The notes beneath the pieces were generated by a model. It did no database searches, was not told where the DNA came from, and saw nothing but the letters and a program-made list of their open reading frames with translations. 64,000 nucleotides of DNA from CAVTWS01 sp963738445. GTDB taxonomy: Bacteria; Actinomycetota; Acidimicrobiia; Acidimicrobiales; SHLQ01. The position numbers were made by a program, and so were the translations under genes. Position 1 is the stretch's first letter; every line of letters starts with the position of its first letter. The stretch spans positions 434,001-498,000 of the forward strand of contig CAVTWS010000023.1 in assembly GCA_963738445.1 (NCBI GenBank), given 5' to 3'. This document shows positions 14,725 through 25,620 of this stretch, in pieces.

Positions 14725-17700
14725 ATGTCCGACCCGACGTTGGCATCGCTCCAGCCCATCCCCGAACGGGATCGCTCCTACGGGCTCCCGCGGGCCCAGG
14801 GCCTCTATCACCCGGGTCGTGAACACGACTCCTGCGGCGTCAACTTCGTCTGCGATCTCAGGGGCCGGGCCACGCACTCCATCGTGGAGCTCGGGATCGG
14901 GGCGTTGTGCAACCTCGAGCATCGAGGCGCCGCCGGCGCCGACATCAACACCGGCGACGGCGCCGGCATCTTGATGCAGATTCCGGATCGGTTCTACCGG
15001 GCCGTCCTCGACGACATCGACCTGCCACCGATGGGCAGTTACGCCACCGGCATCGCCTTCCTGCCCGACAACCGCTTCGAGGCCCATCAGGGGGTCGAGC
15101 AGGTCGAACGGCTGGCGGCGGAAGAGGGTTTCGAGGTCCTCGAGTGGCGTGACGTGCCCGTCGACTCGTCGATGCTCGGGCGCGGCGCCCGGGCCAACAT
15201 GCCCCGCTTCCGTCAGCCGTTCCTCGTGAAGCGCGTCGACGGCCGGCTGTTGTCGGGGCTGGAGCTCGACCGGCACGTCTACCCGTTGCGCAAGCGCATC
15301 GAGCACGAGATCCGGCTCACCCCGCCCGGGGCCGATGTCCTCGAGGCATCGTCGATGGGTGGTCGCAGCGAGGCCCACGACGGCGTGTACTTCTCGTCGT
15401 TGTCGTGCCGGACCATCGTCTACAAGGGCATGTTGACCTCCCCGCAGCTCGGCCGGTTCTACCCGGAGCTCACCGACGAGCGGGTCGAGTCGGCTCTGGT
15501 GCTGGTGCACTCGCGGTTCTCGACGAACACGTTCCCGACCTGGCCCCTCGCCCATCCGTTCCGTTTCGTGGCGCACAACGGCGAGATCAACACCATCCAG
15601 GGCAACCGCAACTGGATGCGGGCCCGCGAGGCGTTGCTGGCCACCGACCTCATCCCCGGCGATCTGAACCGGCTCTTCCCGGTCTGCACGCCCGGGGCCA
15701 GCGACACCGCCGGGTTCGACGAAGCCCTGGAGCTGCTCGTGCTGGGCGGTTACTCGCTCCCGCAAGCCGTGCTGATGATGATCCCGGAGCCGTGGGAGAA
15801 CCACGAGTCGATGGCGCCGGAACGAAAAGCCTTCTACCAGTTCCACGCGTCGTTGATGGAGCCCTGGGACGGCCCGGCCTCCATCGCCTTCACCGACGGC
15901 ACCGTGATCGGTGCGGTGCTGGACCGCAATGGGCTCCGGCCATCGCGCTACTGGGTGACCGACGACGATCTGGTGATCATGGCCAGCGAGGTCGGCGTCG
16001 TCGATGTCGAACCGTCGAAGGTCATCGAGAAGGGTCGACTCCAGCCCGGACGCATGTTCCTGATCGACACGGAGCAGGGCCGGATCATCCGCGACGAGGA
16101 GATCAAGGCCACGCTCGCCGGCGCCCACCCGTACGGCGACTGGTTGGAGCAGAACCTCCTGTCGATCGAGGACCTCCCGGCGCGGGAGTTGCAGCGAAGC
16201 GACGAAGGTTCCCGGGTCCAGCGCCAGCAGGTGTTCGGCTACACCCACGAGGAACTGAAACTGCTGCTGGCACCGATGGCGCGCGACGGCAAGGAGGCGC
16301 TCGGTTCGATGGGCACCGACACGCCCATCGCCGTGCTGTCGAACCGGCCCCGGCTGCTGTTCGACTACTTCCAGCAGCTCTTCGCCCAGGTCACCAACCC
16401 GCCGCTCGACGCCATTCGCGAGGAGCTGGTGACCTCCGTCTGCGGCGTGATCGGACCCGAGGGCAACGTGCTCCAGCCCGGTCCGGCCAGTTGCCGCCAG
16501 ATCTTCCTGCCGCACCCCGTGATCACCGATGCCGAGCTGGACAAGCTGATCGAAGTCGACGGGCCCGGCGGGCTCGACGACTTCGCCGCGACCGTCGTGT
16601 CGTGCCTGTACGAGGTGCGACGAGGGGGCGAAGGGCTCGCGGCGGCGCTCGACCGGGTGCGCCGCCAGGTGTCGGCCGCGATCGCCAACGACGTCACGAT
16701 CATCGTGCTGTCCGACCGGGGCGCCAACCACCGGCTGGCGCCGATCCCGTCGCTGCTGTCGACCGCGGCCGTCCACCATCATCTGATCCGGGAGAAGACC
16801 CGCACCCGGGTCGCGCTCGTCGTCGAGGCCGGAGATGCCCGTGAGGTGCACCACCTGGCCCTGCTCGTCGGGTACGGAGCGGCAGCGATCAACCCGTACA
16901 TGGCCTTCGAATCCATCGACGGGATCATCGAGTCGGCCCAGTACGCCCTCGGAGACATCGAACCTCCGCACGCGCACAAGAACTACGTGAAAGCGACCGA
17001 CAAAGGCATCTTGAAGATCATGTCCAAGATGGGCATCTCGACGGTCGCCTCCTACACCGGCGCCCAGATCTTCGAGGCCATCGGCTTGGCCCGCGAACTG
17101 GTCGACGAGTTCTTCGTGGGAACGGTGAGCCGCATCGGCGGCATCGACCTGGACGTCGTCGCGCGCGAGGTGGCCAGCCGGCATCGGGTGGCGTTCGCGG
17201 ACAACCCGACCGAGCGGGCGCATCGCACCCTCGACGGGGGCGGCGACTACCAGTGGCGACGGGAGGGTGAATACCACCTGTTCAACCCCGAAACCGTCTT
17301 CAAGCTTCAACACGCCACACGCGATCGTCGTTTCGACGTCTTCCGGGAGTACACGCGATCGGTGAACGATCAGTCGTCCCGGCTCGGAACCCTGCGCGGG
17401 CTGTTCCGGTTCGACCACCTCCAACCGGCGATCCCGATCGACGAGGTCGAGTCGGCGTCGGACATCATCAAACGATTCGCGACCGGGGCCATGTCGTACG
17501 GCTCGATCTCGGCCGAGGCCCACGAGACCCTGGCCATCGCCATGAACCGGATCGGTGGCAAGTCGAACACCGGGGAGGGTGGCGAGGACCCCGAGCGGTA
17601 CGTGCCGCTCCCGAACGGCGATTCCCGACGTTCCGCCATCAAGCAGGTGGCCTCGGGCCGATTCGGGGTCACCAGCGAGTATCTGGTGTCCGCCGACGAT

Positions 17701-19395
17701 CTCCAGATCAAGATGGCCCAGGGTGCCAAACCCGGTGAGGGAGGCCAGCTCCCGGGCGGCAAGGTCTATCCCTGGATCGCCAAGACCCGTCACTCGACCC
17801 CCGGTGTCGGTCTCATCTCGCCGCCGCCCCACCACGACATCTACTCGATCGAAGATCTGGCCCAGCTGATCTTCGACCTGAAGAACTCCAATCCGCGCGC
17901 CCGCGTTCACGTGAAGTTGGTGGCCGAGGTCGGAGTCGGCACCGTGGCGGCCGGCGTGTCGAAGGCGCATGCCGACGTCGTCTTGATCTCCGGTCACGAC
18001 GGCGGCACCGGTGCCTCGCCGCTCACGTCGATCAAACACGCCGGGGCTCCCTGGGAGCTCGGGCTCGCCGAGACCCAGCAGACCCTGCTGCTCAACGGCC
18101 TGCGCGATCGCATCGTCGTGCAATGCGATGGCCAGCTCAAGACCGGCCGCGACGTCGTCATCGCCGCGCTGCTCGGCGCCGACGAGTTCGGTTTCGCGAC
18201 CGCGCCGCTGGTGGTGATGGGTTGCGTGATGATGCGCGTCTGCCATCTCGACACCTGCCCGGTCGGGGTCGCCACCCAGAACCCCGAGCTGCGCAAGAAG
18301 TTCAGCGGCAAACCCGAGTTCGTGGTGAACTTCTTCGAGTTCATCGCCGAGGAGGTGCGTGAGCTGCTGGCCGAGCTGGGCTTCCGAAGCCTCGAAGAGG
18401 CCATCGGGCGGGTCGAGTTCCTCGAGGTCGAGGAGGCGGTCACCCACTGGAAGGCCGCGGGACTCGATCTCAGCCCGATCCTGTACCGGCCCGAGCTCGA
18501 TCTCGACGATGCCCGCCGGAACACGACCACGCAGGACCACGGTCTCGACAAGGTCCTCGATGCCTCCCTGATCGAGCTGGCGGCGCCGGCCCTGAACGAT
18601 CGAGAGCCGGTGCGGATCGAGTTGCCCATACGCAACGTCAACCGCACGGTCGGCACCATGCTCGGCTCCGAGGTGACCCGGAGATATGGCGGTGCCGGTC
18701 TGCCCGATGACACGATCGTGGTGTCGTTCACCGGTTCGGCCGGGAACAGCTTCGGTGCCTTCCTGCCGAGGGGCATCACCCTGCGCCTCGAGGGCGATGC
18801 CAACGACTACACCGGCAAAGGACTGTCCGGTGGCCGCATCGTCGTCCGACCCGATCGTCGGGCCCGGTTCGTCGCCGAGGACAACATCATCGCCGGCAAC
18901 GTCGTCTTGTACGGCGCCACGTCCGGGGAGGTTTTCCTGCGGGGTCTCGTCGGTGAACGGTTCTGCGTCCGCAACTCCGGGGCGCTGGCCGTCGTCGAGG
19001 GCGTCGGCGATCACGGTTGTGAGTACATGACAGGTGGGCAAGCCGTGATCCTCGGGCCCACCGGCCGCAACTTCGCCGCCGGGATGAGCGGGGGCGTCGC
19101 CTACATCTGGGATCCGTCCGGGGTGTTCCCGGACCGAGTGAACCGGGAGATGGTCGATCTCGAGCCGCTCGACGCGGATGACGTCGCCTTCCTCAGCCAG
19201 GTGGTGGGACGCCATCACGACGAGACCGGGTCCGCGGTGGCGGAGCGGATCCTCCAGGCGTGGCCGGATCGAGGCGCGTCGGAGTTCGTCAAGGTGATGC
19301 CGACCGACTACCGCCGTGTCCTCGACGCCCGCCAGCGGGCCCGCGAGGCCGGGCAGGACGAGATGGTCGCGGTCATGGCCGCGGCCCACGGGTGA
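14725..19395 (+). CDS. gltB: Glutamate synthase (NADPH) large subunit
   Basis: A 1556-residue subunit that takes the amide from glutamine and transfers it to 2-oxoglutarate. A short propeptide ends before the catalytic Cys37 (HDSCGVNF). The class II glutaminase domain follows (NGEINTIQGNRNW near 290), then the central domain, the FMN-binding synthase barrel with GHDGGTGASP and AKPGEGGQLPG, the 3Fe-4S cysteines in MRVCHLDTCPVG near residue 1170, and the C-terminal beta-helix GXGXG-type domain (GEVFLRG, GDHGCEYMTGG). The start ATG 14725 was chosen by fit to the family N-terminus. gltD follows nine bases later. Confidence 0.96.
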   Translation: MSDPTLASLQPIPERDRSYGLPRAQGLYHPGREHDSCGVNFVCDLRGRATHSIVELGIGALCNLEHRGAAGADINTGDGAGILMQIPDRFYRAVLDDIDLPPMGSYATGIAFLPDNRFEAHQGVEQVERLAAEEGFEVLEWRDVPVDSSMLGRGARANMPRFRQPFLVKRVDGRLLSGLELDRHVYPLRKRIEHEIRLTPPGADVLEASSMGGRSEAHDGVYFSSLSCRTIVYKGMLTSPQLGRFYPELTDERVESALVLVHSRFSTNTFPTWPLAHPFRFVAHNGEINTIQGNRNWMRAREALLATDLIPGDLNRLFPVCTPGASDTAGFDEALELLVLGGYSLPQAVLMMIPEPWENHESMAPERKAFYQFHASLMEPWDGPASIAFTDGTVIGAVLDRNGLRPSRYWVTDDDLVIMASEVGVVDVEPSKVIEKGRLQPGRMFLIDTEQGRIIRDEEIKATLAGAHPYGDWLEQNLLSIEDLPARELQRSDEGSRVQRQQVFGYTHEELKLLLAPMARDGKEALGSMGTDTPIAVLSNRPRLLFDYFQQLFAQVTNPPLDAIREELVTSVCGVIGPEGNVLQPGPASCRQIFLPHPVITDAELDKLIEVDGPGGLDDFAATVVSCLYEVRRGGEGLAAALDRVRRQVSAAIANDVTIIVLSDRGANHRLAPIPSLLSTAAVHHHLIREKTRTRVALVVEAGDAREVHHLALLVGYGAAAINPYMAFESIDGIIESAQYALGDIEPPHAHKNYVKATDKGILKIMSKMGISTVASYTGAQIFEAIGLARELVDEFFVGTVSRIGGIDLDVVAREVASRHRVAFADNPTERAHRTLDGGGDYQWRREGEYHLFNPETVFKLQHATRDRRFDVFREYTRSVNDQSSRLGTLRGLFRFDHLQPAIPIDEVESASDIIKRFATGAMSYGSISAEAHETLAIAMNRIGGKSNTGEGGEDPERYVPLPNGDSRRSAIKQVASGRFGVTSEYLVSADDLQIKMAQGAKPGEGGQLPGGKVYPWIAKTRHSTPGVGLISPPPHHDIYSIEDLAQLIFDLKNSNPRARVHVKLVAEVGVGTVAAGVSKAHADVVLISGHDGGTGASPLTSIKHAGAPWELGLAETQQTLLLNGLRDRIVVQCDGQLKTGRDVVIAALLGADEFGFATAPLVVMGCVMMRVCHLDTCPVGVATQNPELRKKFSGKPEFVVNFFEFIAEEVRELLAELGFRSLEEAIGRVEFLEVEEAVTHWKAAGLDLSPILYRPELDLDDARRNTTTQDHGLDKVLDASLIELAAPALNDREPVRIELPIRNVNRTVGTMLGSEVTRRYGGAGLPDDTIVVSFTGSAGNSFGAFLPRGITLRLEGDANDYTGKGLSGGRIVVRPDRRARFVAEDNIIAGNVVLYGATSGEVFLRGLVGERFCVRNSGALAVVEGVGDHGCEYMTGGQAVILGPTGRNFAAGMSGGVAYIWDPSGVFPDRVNREMVDLEPLDADDVAFLSQVVGRHHDETGSAVAERILQAWPDRGASEFVKVMPTDYRRVLDARQRAREAGQDEMVAVMAAAHG

Positions 19396-19404
19396 GGAAC
19401 GCAG

Positions 19405-20866
19405 ATGGGTGATCCACGAGGTTTCATGACCCACGGTCGGGAGCTGCCGACCCGCCGTCCGGTCGACGAACGATTGGGGGACTGGCGAGAGGTGTATCTC
19501 GAGTTCCCCACCCGGAACCTGCGCGAGCAGGCCAGCCGGTGCATGGACTGCGGCATCCCGTTCTGCCATCACGGGTGCCCGCTCGGCAACCTGATCCCGG
19601 ACTGGAACGACCTCATCTACCGGGACGAGTGGCGCCAGGCCATCGACCGGCTGCACGCCACGAACAACTTCCCCGAGTTCACCGGGCGCCTCTGTCCCGC
19701 ACCTTGCGAAGCGGCGTGCGTGCTCGGCATCCACGAGCCGGCCGTGACCATCAAGCAGATCGAGGTCGAGATCATCGATCGCGCCTTCGCCGAAGGCTGG
19801 GTCGAACCGCAACCGGCCGCCCGGGTCTCGGGTCGATCGGTGGCGGTCGTCGGGTCCGGGCCGGCCGGCCTGGCCTGCGCCCAGCAACTCACCCGGGCCG
19901 GACACCGGGTTGTCGTCTACGAACGCGCCGATCGCCTCGGCGGGCTGCTCCGCTACGGCATCCCCGAGTTCAAGATGGAGAAGGCGGTGCTCGACCGTCG
20001 TCTCGACCAGATGCGCGCCGAGGGCACCGAGTTCCGCACCGGGATCGCGGTCGGCGTCGACGTGTCCGCCGAGGAGCTGCAGGACAACCACGACGTCGTC
20101 GTGCTGGCCTGTGGCGCGACCCAGTCGGCGCGACCTCCCGGTGCCCGGACGCGAGCTCACCGGCGTGTTGCAGGCCATGGAATACCTGCCATGGGCGAAC
20201 CGGGTGGTGGCGGGCGACCAAGCGGAGCCGCCCGTCAGCGCGGCCGGCAAACACGTGATCATCATCGGGGGTGGAGATACCGGGGCGGACTGCCTCGGTA
20301 CCGCGCTGCGACAGGGGGCGGCGAGCGTCCACCAGTTCGAGATCATGCCTCGCCCCCCCGAGGAACGGCCGTCCAACCAGCCGTGGCCCACCTACCCGAT
20401 GTTGTACAAGGTGACCTCGGCCCACGAGGAGGGCGGCGAGCGCGAGTACGCCGTGAACACCGAGGCGTTCCTGGGCACCGATGGTCGGGTGAGCGCGCTG
20501 CGAGCCCACCGCGTCGAGCAGACCTTCACCGACGGACGCATGTCGTTCGAGAAGGTCGAGGGGAGCGAGCTCGAGTTCGCGGCCGACCTGGTGTTGCTGG
20601 CCATGGGCTTCACGGGGCCGGAGGGCGGCGGCCTGATCGAGCAGTTCGACGTCGACCTCGACGAGCGCACCAACGTCCGCCGCGACGGTCAGTACATGAG
20701 CTCGGTCGACGGCGTCTTCGTGTGTGGCGACATGGGTCGCGGCCAGTCCCTCATCGTGTGGGCGATCGCCGAGGGTCGGGCGTGTGCGGCCGCCGTGGAT
20801 CGCTACCTGACGGGCGAGACGCTGCTCCCGGCTCCGATCCGCCCGACGGCGGCACCCCTTCGCTGA
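19405..20866 (+). CDS. gltD: Glutamate synthase small subunit, one frameshift
   Basis: The small subunit feeds electrons from NADPH through FAD and iron-sulfur clusters to GltB. The N-terminal cluster cysteines are in CMDCGIPFCHHGCP and CPAPCEAACV, the FAD site is VVGSGPAGLACA, and the second Rossmann motif is IIIGGGDTGADC. The reading frame breaks near 20127: the first frame reads CGATQSAR then nonsense, and the next frame resumes as RDLPVPGREL and runs to TGA 20866. Removing one G of the GG at 20127–20128 restores GATQSRDLPVPGREL, the expected family sequence. This is most likely a sequencing error rather than a dead gene. Confidence 0.9.
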
Positions 20867-20870
20867 GCGA

Positions 20871-20892
20871 CTCCGGGCGCTTGGCGCCGGAG
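20871..20892. terminator. Hairpin between gltD and convergent DUF4388 gene
   Basis: CTCCGGGCGC and GCGCCGGAG pair with one bulged G around a TTG loop, five bases after the gltD stop and before the end of the convergent gene. Confidence 0.55.
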
Positions 20893-20908
20893 CAGGCGGT
20901 GGTGGACC

Positions 20909-21622
20909 TCAGGCCGGCGCGTGCCGCAGGGCGATCGCCCCGGCGTCGACGAGTTGGCAGAGCGATTCGGCCACCGCGAACGCCCCGAAACCACTGACGG
21001 CGATGATGTCGCTGACGTCGCGGCGTCCGTCGGCCAATCGCAGGACGAGCCAGTCGAACGACGAGATCGTGATGGTGGACCGATGATCGGGTAGCTGGTC
21101 GACGACCGTCGGCACGACAGACATCGACGGCAGCGTGCGGGCGATCATGCGCCACTGGGTGAGCCGGCTCTCCACGTCGACCATCACCGCGGTGACGTCG
21201 ACCCGGATTCCGACATCGTCGCCGGCTCCTGCACCGGAGTGGTACTCGAACCGGGCGCCGGGCAGGGTGAGGGCCAGGTCGACGAGGGCTTCGAGCACGG
21301 CGGTGTGCATCATGACCTGCATCGATCGGGGGTCGATCACGCCTCGGTCGAGCAGGTCGCGCACGATAGCGACATCGTTCGACGGGTCCTGCCAGGCGAT
21401 CTCGTCGCCGTCGACCACGGCTTCGACCACGGTCCGGAGGCTCGGTGAAGCCGGGGCCGTGGCCCAGGCGATGCGCCCCTCGAGGAGGGTGACCCGTCCC
21501 GGTGTCGCCCCGTCGATCCACAACACACCGCTGCCGTGCTGGCTGACCAGTGAGACGAGGTCGGACAGACCGAGGTCGTCGATGGTGCCGCTGAGTGTCG
21601 GAGCGATGCTGGCGTCGATCAC
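20909..21622 (-). CDS. DUF4388 domain protein
   Basis: A 237-residue protein with an N-terminal DUF4388-type domain (LSGTIDDLGLSDLVSLVSQHGSGVLWI, GRVTLLEGRIAWATA). Such domains are found in bacterial signalling and gliding-related proteins and often accompany small GTPase modules. The C-terminal part (about 160–235) resembles a winged-helix-like tail (VLRLADGRRDVSDIIAVSGFGAFAVAESL). The GTG at 21622 is preceded by GAAGGAG, though the spacing is only one base, so the exact start is uncertain. It is divergent from the conservon operon and may belong to the same signalling system; that link is inference. Confidence 0.7.
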   Translation of the reverse strand: MIDASIAPTLSGTIDDLGLSDLVSLVSQHGSGVLWIDGATPGRVTLLEGRIAWATAPASPSLRTVVEAVVDGDEIAWQDPSNDVAIVRDLLDRGVIDPRSMQVMMHTAVLEALVDLALTLPGARFEYHSGAGAGDDVGIRVDVTAVMVDVESRLTQWRMIARTLPSMSVVPTVVDQLPDHRSTITISSFDWLVLRLADGRRDVSDIIAVSGFGAFAVAESLCQLVDAGAIALRHAPA

Positions 21623-21825
21623 GCTCCTTCTATCGGCACGTCGGGGCCCGAGTGGAGTGACCGGCCCACATTGGCGGCGCCCCACCGACATCTCTCGGGA
21701 TCGGCCACGGACGGTCGACGACCGCCGTCTGCAGTTCTACGCACCCGGAAGCTCAAGTCGAGCCCGAATGCGTCGATCCTTTCTCAAGGGCCTCCAGAGT
21801 CCACCCCGCCGCCGACGAGGGAACC

Positions 21826-24756
21826 ATGCTCAAGCGATTGAATGTCAGAACCAAGCTGCTGGTCGTCGTGGCACCGTTGATCGTGCTGGTGTTGGCGGCG
21901 ACCTACGCCGCCGTGATCCCGCGGCAGCACGACGCCGACCAGTACACGCAGGACCGAGAGCTCGTCAGCCTGCTGTCGCTGCAGTCGCAGCTGCACTCGG
22001 GACTGGAGACCGAATCCATCTTGGCCGTGTCCGGGGCGTCGGGATCGGTGTCGGCCATGACGGCCATCCCGGAAGTCCGGGCGGCCAACGACCAACTGGC
22101 CACCGCCTTCCGCTCGGCGGCGACCGCCAATCTGGGGATCTCGACCGACCTCGACGCCGCCCTGACGAGCCAACTCGATCGCCTCGAAGGCCTGGTGGAC
22201 GCTCGGGAGGCGGTCGACCTCGGCAACGCCGCCCCCGGGATGATGGTGGCCCGCTTCGACCTCCTCCTCGAAGGCTTCACGGACATCGCCCGATTCGGTG
22301 CCCGAGCGGTCGATGCGCAAGACGTCCGCACGCTTGTCGATCTCACCGCGTTGCTCGACAACTCGACGTTCAGTCTCGGCGCCATCGGACGGCGTGGGGC
22401 GGCGACGATCGCCGGTGTCACCGCCAGCGTCGACGCCGACCGCCTACTGTTGCAAGGCCTGCAAACCGAGCGTGAGAGGGAGGGCGAGAGCTTCTTGACG
22501 CTGGCGTCGGCCGACTATGACGCCGCCTACACCGAGGCCCAGTCGACGACGACATCAGAGTTCGAGCAGCTGCTGAACACCTTGTTCCTGGGTGATCCGG
22601 TGGCGGTGGACGCCATCGGTCCGGACCGCTGGACCACGGCGGTCACCGCGGTGCTCGACGCCGAGGCCGCCGTCTCCGCGACCGCCTTCTCCCAAGCCGG
22701 TGCGTTGTCCGTCACGGCCGCCTCCGACGCCGAGAAGGAGGTCCGGAACTTCGCGGCGATCGCCGGCCTCGGCCTCATCCTCGCCCTTGTCGGAACGGTC
22801 CTCGTGGCCCGGGCGATCACTCGCCCGCTACGCCGCCTGCGTGACGCGGCCGATGCCTTGGCGACCGACCAGCTCCCGTCGCTGGTGGAGCGGCTGCGCA
22901 ACCCGGAATCGGGTTCCTTCGAGATCGCCGAGTCATTGTCACTGTCCGTCGAATCGAAGGACGAGCTGGGCCAGCTGGCCGGCTCGATCAACGCGATCCA
23001 GGAGGTCGCGGTCGAGGTCGCCGAACAGCCAGGCCGACCTGCTGCGCAAAGGCATCAGCGACATGTTCGTGAACCTGGCTCGTCGGAACCAGACCCTGCT
23101 CGACCGCCAGATCGAGTTCATCGACCAACTGGAGTCGAGCGAGGAGGACCCCGAGCTGCTGGAGAACCTCTTCAAGCTGGACCACCTTGCAACCCGGATG
23201 CGTCGCAACGCCGAATCGCTCCTGGTGCTGGCCGGCGCCGAACCGCCGCGCCGTCGTGGCGGTGTGGTCCCGGTGATGGACGTGATCCGCGTGGCCATCG
23301 GTGAGGTCGAGGACTTCGCTCGGATCTCGCTGCTGGCCATCGACGACATCGATGTCAACGGGCCGGCTGCCCCTGACCTGGCCCACCTGCTGTCAGAGCT
23401 GATGGAGAACGCCACGCAGTTCTCTCCGCCGACGGCATCCGTCGAAGTGATCGGCAGCCATGAGGCCGACGGTTCGTACATCATCACCATCACCGACTCC
23501 GGCATCGGGATGACCGAGGACCAGGTGACCACTGCCAACGCACTGCTGGCCGATCCTCCCGTCGTCGGTCTGTCGCTGGCCCGTTCGCTCGGGTTCATCG
23601 TGGTGGGACGGTTGGCCGACCGATTCGGCATCGACGTCCGACTCGTCTCCGGCCACGAGGCCGGTGTCACGGCCTGTGTGCGTCTGCCCCGGACCTTGAT
23701 CGGTGGCGTGACCTCGATCCTCGAGGAGCCGACCCGCAACGCGTCGCAGCCCACCTCCTCTGAATCCGCGGCTCGCGTCCGGTCTGACGCCGCCGCCGGA
23801 AACTGTGCCGGCCGAGTGGTTGAACGCGGCTCCTGTGGCGCCGGCTCGGGTCGAGGTCCCGGTGGCGTACGACCCGCCGCCGACGGGAGCCGACCCGTTC
23901 GAGGGCGATCTGGACTGGTTGATCAACGAGAAGCAACGCGACGTTCGTCCGATCGGTTCCGCGCCGGCCCCTCTCGATGGCAACCCGTGGTCGTCCGAGC
24001 CGGAAGCCGATGCTTCGTGGACCACCGAGCCGGAGCCGGTCTGGGCGACTCAGCCGGACCCCGCCTCGACCCCTGAACCGTCCTGGTCCGCTCAGCCGGC
24101 CCCGCCCGCGCCGTGGTCCACCGCTCTCTCCTCCAGCCCGACGACGCCACCTGCCACGTTCCAGACGTCCGTCGAATCGCCGCCCGTGCTCCAACCGTCG
24201 GTCGGCCCGCCCGTGGCCCCGGCCAGCCAGCCGATGGCCCCGGTCGGATGGTCCGAGCCCCCGGCGCCCACCCGGGAGTGGTCGGCGCCGGCACCAACCG
24301 TCGCCGGCGCCGGCGCTCGCGCCGGCACCGACCGCCACTCCAGCGCCCGCGCCGGTGCTGCTGCCCGAACCGGCGCCCTTGGCACCGATCGCCGGACGCG
24401 ATCCCCAGGCTCCGGCCCGTCTGGCGGACCTGGCGGCCCTGGGCCCGGCGCTGACATCTCCGGCCGTTCCGGTCCACGCCCCCGCTCCGACGCAACCGGA
24501 ACCAGCCCGTCCCACCTCGGCGTTCTCGTCGCCCTGGGGTGACCAGACGGTCGACCCGACCACCGCCGCGGCCACCGCGGTGACCCGCAGCGGGTTGGCC
24601 AAGCGGGTGCCTGGCCGCACGCTCGACGACGACGACGCCGACCGACCGACCGTCGCGGCCACCAAACGTTCCCCCGACGATGTGCGTCGGATGTTGTCCC
24701 GATATCGCAGCGGCCTGAACCACGGCCGCGACGGTGAGTCCGGCGGTGGACGATGA
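21826..24756 (+). CDS. cvnA: Conservon sensor kinase-like protein CvnA, three frameshifts
   Basis: The first gene of a cvnABCD conservon. The reconstructed protein of about 975 residues has a membrane segment (KLLVVVAPLIVLVLAATYAAVIP), a periplasmic nitrate/nitrite-sensor-like helical domain, a second membrane segment near residue 315, a HAMP region, and a kinase-like core with FKLDHLATRMRRNAE. The HATPase domain has ELMENATQF and DSGIGM. A Pro/Ala-rich tail ends in SPDDVRRMLSRYRSGL. The frame breaks near 23029 (extra C; repaired AEQQADLLRKG), near 23750 and near 24296 (extra A). Each repair removes one base. ATG 21826 has GAGGGAACC upstream. CvnA proteins signal to the GTPase CvnD. Confidence 0.88.
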
Positions 24757-24805
24757 CCGTCCACGGTCCCCGAGTAACCCGACATCCAGGAGAGGCCTGT
24801 ATCCC

Positions 24806-25225
24806 ATGGGTTTGAGCGCAAATGCCCAGAACGTCAACTGGCTCGTGGCCAACTTCGCCGAGCGTGTCCCCGGCGTCCGTGACGCGATCGTGGTGTCCAC
24901 CGACGGGCTCCCCATCGCCTCGTCGAGCGGGCTCGACCGGGCCGGTGCCGATCGTCTCGCCGCCGTGGCCTCCGGCCTGATCGGGTTGGCCTACGGCGCC
25001 GCGGGACGATTCGGTGGCGGTGCCGTCAACGAGGTCATCATCGAGATGGAGAACGCCTTCATCTTCGTGACCGGCATCTCCGACGGGTCCTGCCTGGCGG
25101 TGGTGGCCGGACCGGAGTGCGACGTCGGACTCGTCGGCTACGAGATGGCGGTCCTGGTCGAGAAGGCCAGCACCGTGTTGACGCCCGAGCTCCGTTTCGA
25201 GCTCCAGACGGCGCTTCCCCGCTGA
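24806..25225 (+). CDS. cvnB: Roadblock/LC7 protein CvnB
   Basis: A 139-residue roadblock/LC7-domain protein, predicted to regulate the small GTPase CvnD by binding it or acting as its exchange or activating partner. The pattern NWLVANFAERVPGVRDAIVVSTDGLPIAS followed by ADRLAAVASGLIGLAYGAA and GYEMAVLVEKA is characteristic. It sits second in the conservon, 49 bases after cvnA. AGGAG precedes the ATG by about 13 bases, somewhat far. Confidence 0.92.
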   Translation: MGLSANAQNVNWLVANFAERVPGVRDAIVVSTDGLPIASSSGLDRAGADRLAAVASGLIGLAYGAAGRFGGGAVNEVIIEMENAFIFVTGISDGSCLAVVAGPECDVGLVGYEMAVLVEKASTVLTPELRFELQTALPR

Positions 25226-25256
25226 ACCCCTCCATCGACGGATCCGGCGCACGACC

Positions 25257-25620
25257 ATGACCGACGACGACCAGAACGGATCCGGCCTGCGGGTGCGCCC
25301 TTACGCGCTCACCGGCGGCCGAACCCGCGTTCGCGAGCGATCTTCCGCTCGAGTCGATCGTTCGCACGACCGAACGGGGCAATCAGCGGGCGGTGGCCAT
25401 GATGGCCGAATCCCGCGAGATCCTCGTGTTGTGCGGAAATCCCCTGTCCGTGGCGGAACTGGCCGTCCATCTCGAGGTTCCACTCGGGGTGGCCAAGGTT
25501 CTCGTCTCGGATCTCCTGGTGGACGGCTGCTTGGCGACCCACCAAGCCGTCGCACGTTCCGGCGATCGTCCGGATCTGAAGTTGCTCGAAAGGGTCCTCA
25601 ATGGCATTCAAGCGCTCTGA
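25257..25620 (+). CDS. cvnC: DUF742 protein CvnC, one frameshift
   Basis: The third conservon member, a small winged-helix-like DUF742 protein of unknown biochemical role. The N-terminus has the family hallmark VRPYALTGGRTR. The frame then breaks near 25329, where one extra G separates it from ASDLPLESIVRTTERGNQRAV, EILVLCGNPLSVAELAVHL and GVAKVLVSDLLVDG in the next frame, ending at TGA 25620. Removing that base gives GGRTRFASDLPLE and a protein of about 120 residues. Its 3' end overlaps cvnD by 20 bases. Confidence 0.87.

Noticed and set aside
14719..20391. 1,890-codon minus-strand open frame opposite gltBD
   Set aside because: The plus strand encodes unmistakable glutamate synthase subunits; the antisense frame is open only because of GC-biased codon use.
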